Origin: Spinacia oleracea
Taxonomy: Eukaryota > Streptophyta > Magnoliopsida > Caryophyllales > Amaranthaceae
Direction of reading: 5' to 3'
DNA length: 64,000 bases
Assembly (NCBI RefSeq): GCF_020520425.1
Contig: NC_079492.1
Span: 140,682,361-140,746,360 of the forward strand
In this document: positions 59,934 through 64,000 of the stretch, one piece after another
Position numbering within the stretch: position 1 is the first letter of the stretch
Layout of the letters: the number at the start of each line of letters is the position of its first letter
The notes under the pieces: generated by a model
What the model was told of the DNA's origin: nothing
Seen by the model: only the letters and a program-made list of their open reading frames with translations
Database searches by the model: none
Position numbers and translations under genes: made by a program

Positions 59934-60275
59934 GGCTCCGTTTTGTATGGCGTAAAACGTTTTCACTGTAAAATGATTTTCCATGGAAAACATTTTTCAA
60001 GGGAAAACATAATTCCAAACTAGTTTTCCTTTGTTTGGTAACTTAAAAGGAAAATGGGAGAAGATGGTGAGAATTGAGGGGAAGAAATGAGAGGGAGGTA
60101 AGGAGGAAAGAAGGAAAAGTGGTTTCCCTCCCTTTTAAATGGAAAAGGGTTTTCCACATTTGAGAGAGTCATGAAAAATTGTTTTACATCCTTTACCCAA
60201 CCAAACAACGTAAAATGATTGAAAAGGGGAAAATCGTTTTCCATGAAAACGTTTTACGCTCTACCAAACGGAGCC
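59934..60275. mobile_element. Tourist-type MITE (PIF/Harbinger)
   Basis: TAA flanks both sides (59931-59933, 60276-60278). TIR GGCTCCGTTTTGTATGGCGT against inverted GGCTCCGTTTGGTAGAGCGT, continuing with AAAACGTTTTC. 342 bp. It is inserted at the 3' end of the aldo-keto reductase fragment, between it and the BAHD gene. Confidence 0.9.
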
Positions 60276-60746
60276 TAAATGGAAGAAATAGTTTTGTGGG
60301 TGAAGCAATGGAGGGGTATTGGCAAACTTCCATGTCTCGACAATCATGCTTTCATATGTTCTGTCACCAGCAACCTCACAGAGTGGTACAACATCAGACA
60401 CTTCTTTGAATTCTTCTTTAGTGAGATTAATCTTCAGAGATCCAATGTTGGTATCCAAGTTCTTCATTTTGGTTGTTCCTATGATATCAATACAATACTC
60501 AAATGTTTAAGAAAGATATTCAACATCAATCAGAAACAGACTAAACGATCTCCTATACATTTAGATGATAAATGGAATTTGGTTAGCTTTACCAGGAATA
60601 GGAACTACATCTTTCCCTTGATGCATAATCAATGAAAGAGCTAGTTGAGCTGGAGTGCATCCATATTTCTTTGAGATGTTTTCCAACCTACCATATATCA
60701 TCTTGTTCTTGTCCAAATTCTCTGATTGGTGCCGAGGGTTATTCGC
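60261..60746 (-). CDS. Aldo-keto reductase, last two exons only
   Basis: Minus-strand exons 60593-60746 and 60261-60478 join in phase (PIPG then TTKMKN). They encode the C-terminal third of a perakine-reductase/auxin-induced-type AKR: NPRHQSENLDKNKMIYGRL, KKYGCTPAQLAL, HQGKDVVPIPG (NADP-binding side), KNLDTNIGSLKINLTKEE, EVAGDRTYESM, WKFANTPP. The frame then runs into the Tourist MITE TIR and stops there (Leu-Gly-Ser-Val-Trp, TAG), so the natural C-terminus has been replaced. Upstream exons are not seen before an LTR retrotransposon that starts at 60833; they may lie beyond the right edge. Whether the gene is still expressed cannot be told. Confidence 0.85.
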
Positions 60747-60832
60747 CTATTCAGAACAAGAGAGGACAATTAGAAACTATTCATAATCCAAATATGCACA
60801 CACAAGACTTTGATCAAATTTATCTTAATTAA

Positions 60833-61261
60833 TGTTCCGGTGTTGTAAAGATGGAAACAATGGGCTTCGAATGAAGGCCCTTTTGTATGTGTTGAAGATC
60901 TTGCTTGTTTGAATGAGTGGAGTCCGAATTCACCTGCACAATAGCAAAGTTACTAGCCTCGGGGGTGTTTCCGAGGAAAGCCCCTCCGATGCCTAAGTAA
61001 GAATGATGCTCGGATTCTAGAGAGAAGTTCTCTAGAAGAGTAGTCTTAAGGCGGTAAATTGGACGTACCTTGAGGTGTGAGCCTTGGCGGCCTATTTATA
61101 GTGTTTGCATAATAAATGCCCATAGGTCATTTATTGCTTTTGGGCCTTGGGCCTTGATGGATGGCTGACTAGCCATTGGTGGGTTTGATGCTGTTTGTTT
61201 AGAGCCATTGGGCTTTGGACTTAGTGGCCCAATTGAGAATCAATTGGGAGCCCAAACAACA
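60833..61261 (-). mobile_element. 3' LTR of a Ty3/gypsy-type retrotransposon
   Basis: Bounded by TGTTCCGG on the left and CAAACAACA on the right, so TG..CA on either strand. Read on the minus strand it has a TATA box ACTATAAATAGG (about 61090-61101) followed by an R/U5-like region. Immediately inside (61262-61273) the minus strand reads TCTGGGGGGCA, a polypurine tract placed exactly where the 3' LTR requires. The 429-bp LTR is thus the element's 3' end, and the body extends to the right. Confidence 0.82.
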
Positions 61262-61273
61262 TGCCCCCCAGAC
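61262..61273 (-). other. Polypurine tract of the retrotransposon
   Basis: A G-rich tract directly abutting the LTR on the minus strand. It primes plus-strand DNA synthesis and fixes the element's orientation as minus. Confidence 0.75.
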
Positions 61274-61429
61274 CCGGTCCATTTAGAATTAAATGGGTGG
61301 GTTTCCAGCTGTCAGAAGTCCGAAAGTTCCCTCTCTTTTTTGAAAAGAGATGATTTGCATTGATGACAAGTGTTGGGAGTTGTACCGTGTCGTGGAGATC
61401 GTGGGTTGAGGAAGTTGATGCGCCCTTTT

Positions 61430-61698
61430 CTTTTCTATAAATACTGGGTGCTTTGCTCTTTTTGAACTTTTTATTCCTTCTTTCAAACCCATTCTCTCTC
61501 TAAATTCCGGCGATCGCAGTGCAATTTGCTTCTTCAGATCTACGAAATTCGGCCAACTTTAGACTTCGGGAACTTGTGTTGTTCGTTTTATCGGCGAATT
61601 CCGCTTCGGAAAAAGGTAATTTGTTTCTGAATTCTCCTTTTTTTCTTCGTTTTCCCTTCTACCCCTCAATCTCAACCCTAGACCGAGAATTCACGGCC
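61430..61698 (+). promoter_or_regulatory. Promoter and leader of the antisense ORF
   Basis: A TATA box TCTATAAATAC lies at about 61434-61444 on the plus strand, followed by a CT-rich leader (TTCTTTCAAACCCATTCTCT). A possible leader-intron donor AAAG|GTAATT is at about 61615. The ATG at 61699 has an excellent context (GCCATGG). Confidence 0.55.
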
Positions 61699-64000
61699 AT
61701 GGCAAAGAATAGGGGCAAGAGCAAGTTCGTCGTTGGTTCCTCTAGTGAGAGGGAGAACGTGCCTTCGGGAAGGTTACCGAAAACTTCGAGGGATCGGCCT
61801 TCGGAGAGGCCGGTGGAGAGGCGTTCGACTGGTTGGGATGCTTCAAAAGATGATGTTGTTGGCGGATCTAGCGTGTCTGAACGCGCAACTTCTGGTAAGA
61901 AAGCTGGTTCTTCGGGTGTGCGCCGCTCTTACCCTGAGTTTCCAGTTCATTGGACTGAAGCTGATCCGCAGGGCAAGTATGCCCCGATTCTGCATGAGAC
62001 CACTAAGATCGATGGTCCCTTGGAAAAATCGGTCAGTGGTGACTGGTTGGTGGAGGCGAAGCTGGGGAACTACCATCGGAGAGCCGAAGAGTTATACGGA
62101 ATCCAGCACGCCTTGGGGTACTGGTGCGAGCTTCCCGACCAGGAGCGTCCTCGGGTGACTCATCCGCCGAGGGGGTTCATCTCTGTGTATACTCATCATT
62201 TGGAGAACGGTCTCCGCTTTCCTTTGGATCCCTTCGTTTCCGAGCTCCTGGTGTCGTACAACATCAGTTTGGCCCAGCTTACCCCTAAATCTATGAGGCA
62301 CATCATCGGATTTAGATGGGTGTGCGATTTTATTAACTTTCCATGCTCTGTTGCCGTGTTTCGGGATCTACACGATCTGTCTTTCAACCATGCTTCCAAG
62401 GGAGATGGGTATGGTTGGTGGACCATCATAAACAAAAGATCCCGAAGGAAGGGGGAGCCGAACTATATTACGGCCTACCCTTACCTCAGCTCTGATCATA
62501 ATTGGAAGACGGAGTGGTTGTTTGTTCGTGTGCCGACAGATCCGAAGCATCCACATTTTTACCGCCCTCCGAAGTGGTTTGTGACTCCTGATCCTGATAT
62601 GCGAAGCGTGGCTGCTCCGGATCGGAACCATCACCACTACGTGGATCTCCTCCAGTGGTTTTTGGCTCGGGAGGACAACTATAAACTGCCGTCCAACTGG
62701 CTCCCGAACCTCAACTATATCTTGCGGGAGGACATTCTTGCTGTTGCCGGTCTCAGTAGGATTTTTGACAGGGGTAGGTGTCTTTCGGCTGGGACCGTGC
62801 TTTAGTAAGTTTGTCCTCCTCCTTTTTGTCTCGTTTTATTGACTTTGCTTTGTGCTTTGTTTCTGCAGAGTACGGCTTTAGCTGCGTTGATCCTGTGGTC
62901 TTGGGCATTTCTTTGGATCTGAAGACCATTCACGACTCGGCCCCTGATTACAAGTTCGGGAAGGAGAATCCTCGTAATCCTCGCTTGAAGGATTACGTGC
63001 TGTCTCCGTCGGGTGTCGCTCGGATATCTGAAGTTCGAGCTGATCCGTGGGATTCTGCCTCTTCTCCCGAAGCTGTTCCAGTGAAAGTCGTGCTCCCTGA
63101 ATTGAGGACGACCTCGGATCCGGTGAGTGTGACAACTCTCTCGAAGTCTTTTGTTTGTCTTTCTTTCTGGTTGGCCGTCGGCTAACGTCTTGGTCCTGGA
63201 CCATCTTTTTAGGGTCCTGGGACTGACGCTGTGCCGCGTGCCGTTCCTTCGGTTTCATCTCCGGCTCGGATAGATATCTCTTTATCTAGGAACCGGGTAC
63301 TTCGCGTTTTTTCTTTATTCCTTCCTTTGTCTTCTTTTACATTTATTGACCCTTGGTCTCCTCTGTTTAGGATCAGCGCAAGAGGAAGGGCAGCACTCTT
63401 TTGAGGCCTTCTGCGCATCCGAAGAAAGCGAAAGCTTCTCGGTCTTCGGAGAAGGTATTTGTTCTGACTTGGAGCCTTTGTGGTCCGTTCTCTCTTTTTC
63501 TGAAACTGACTTTTGAGCGTTTGCCCTGTAGGAAGAAGTTTCGGAAGTCATGCCTCCTCCCAAAAATCTCCTTCACTTCATGCCCTTGCCAGGGCAGAAG
63601 TTGAAGAGTGTGGTGGTTGCGGAACCGCCGCCCGTGGACCAACCGTTGGCCGAGGAAGATACCATCCCCTCTCCGCTGAAGCCGTCTGCTGCTTTGGGGA
63701 TCGAGATCCAGGATATAACCAAGGTGATGGAGGCAATTGAAGCCGACCTTGTTCCTGGCTCGGATGTCCCTACTGTGGCCGAGCGGAAGGAAGAATCTGC
63801 TGACGTTTCTCTCGAAAGGGAGAGAAGTCCAGATAAGGAGATGGTGGATCTCACCGAGGCTCACATGGAGGTTCCCGAAGCTGAGAAGGAGGTCCCTTCT
63901 GCTGAGGAGGAGCAACCCGAGCAGGGTCTGACGAGGAAGAGGCGCCACTCGACCTTGGGCTCTACTTCGACCTCGGCCCTGGATAGACTGATCCACGCTG
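61699..64000 (+). CDS. Antisense additional ORF of a Tat-lineage retrotransposon (gypsy-type putative transposase domain), partial
   Basis: Exons 61699-62773, 62869-63122, 63213-63296, 63371-63454 and 63532-64000 (open at the window edge), all GT..AG with compatible phases. Exon 1 contains the plant-specific domain often named putative gypsy-type transposon: RPRVTHPPRGFISVYTHHLE, NGLRFPLDPFVSELLVSYNI, LAQLTPKSMRHIIGFRWVC and the downstream DHNWKTEWLFVRV. Later exons are charged and low-complexity (KKAKASRSSEK, EEEQPEQGL), including a basic nuclear-type patch RKRRH. It runs opposite to the retrotransposon, whose 3' LTR and polypurine tract lie just left. Function unknown. A longer frame from a GTG at 61519 is less likely than the ATG. 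Confidence 0.8.

Noticed and set aside
61519-61698. N-terminal extension of the antisense ORF from a GTG codon
   Set aside because: A non-ATG start is unlikely when an ATG in ideal context lies at 61699; the extension also crosses a likely leader-intron donor.
62878-63996. Minus-strand ORFs of 126 and 207 codons opposite the antisense ORF, first suspected as gag-pol
   Set aside because: They contain no retroviral-type motif (no zinc knuckle, protease or RT signature) and are shadows of the spliced plus-strand exons.

Overview
This window is nuclear DNA of a flowering plant, almost certainly a eudicot. The evidence is long AT-rich introns with GT..AG borders, plant-specific gene families (a nepenthesin-type aspartyl protease, VAP27, a mitochondrial small heat-shock protein, a BAHD acyltransferase), and a dense plant transposon load (Stowaway, Tourist and MULE MITEs, Helitrons, tRNA-type SINEs, a Tat-like LTR element). 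Caryophyllales is possible but the species cannot be fixed from sequence alone. All exon borders were read by eye from splice dinucleotides, reading frame and family conservation.

Layout. 1421-10566 (-) holds a 12-exon PRMT7-type arginine methyltransferase whose last exon(s) lie off the left edge; its introns carry an LTR-like block, two Stowaways and SINEs. 10829-22540 is a nested transposon island: a small TIR element split by a 6.95 kb mariner-like element (MLE) with a full DD39D transposase, then a TIR element split by a MULE, a MITE that is visibly a deletion derivative of an MLE of this type, a SINE and a Helitron. 23003-25545 (+) is a six-exon HINT4-type histidine-triad gene. 25546-43600 has no host gene I can support, but several elements with readable ends (a MULE with 9-bp duplications, a Stowaway, a Helitron, a MULE with reiterated GTTCTTTT motifs, a Tourist-like element split by a MULE, and another MULE). 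43637-45088 (+) is a single-exon aspartyl protease. The three genes aspartyl protease, HINT4 and PRMT7 match the Arabidopsis neighbours At4g16563, At4g16566 and At4g16570, so this is a conserved gene block inflated by transposons.

The right part carries an eight-exon VAP27 gene (48806-52221), a two-exon mitochondrial small HSP with heat-shock elements (53640-54639), a two-exon BAHD/CER2-like gene with a 2.7 kb intron (55721-59790), the last two exons of an aldo-keto reductase on the minus strand (60261-60746) whose reading frame now ends inside a Tourist MITE, and the 3' end of a minus-strand Ty3/gypsy element (LTR 60833-61261) with an intron-containing antisense ORF (61699 to the right edge).

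The most unusual feature lies in the non-transposase half of the MLE (about 13.8-15.7 kb): ten foldbacks of about 75-90 nt in three sequence families. Within a family the flanks and loop are conserved while the two stem arms differ between copies but still pair. Most transition-type mismatches become G-U pairs only if the RNA is made from the minus strand. Together with remnants of a spliced minus-strand ORF at 17.5-16.3 kb, this suggests an antisense transcript from the transposon carrying an array of structured, possibly small-RNA-producing hairpins. This is an inference from pattern, not a demonstrated system.
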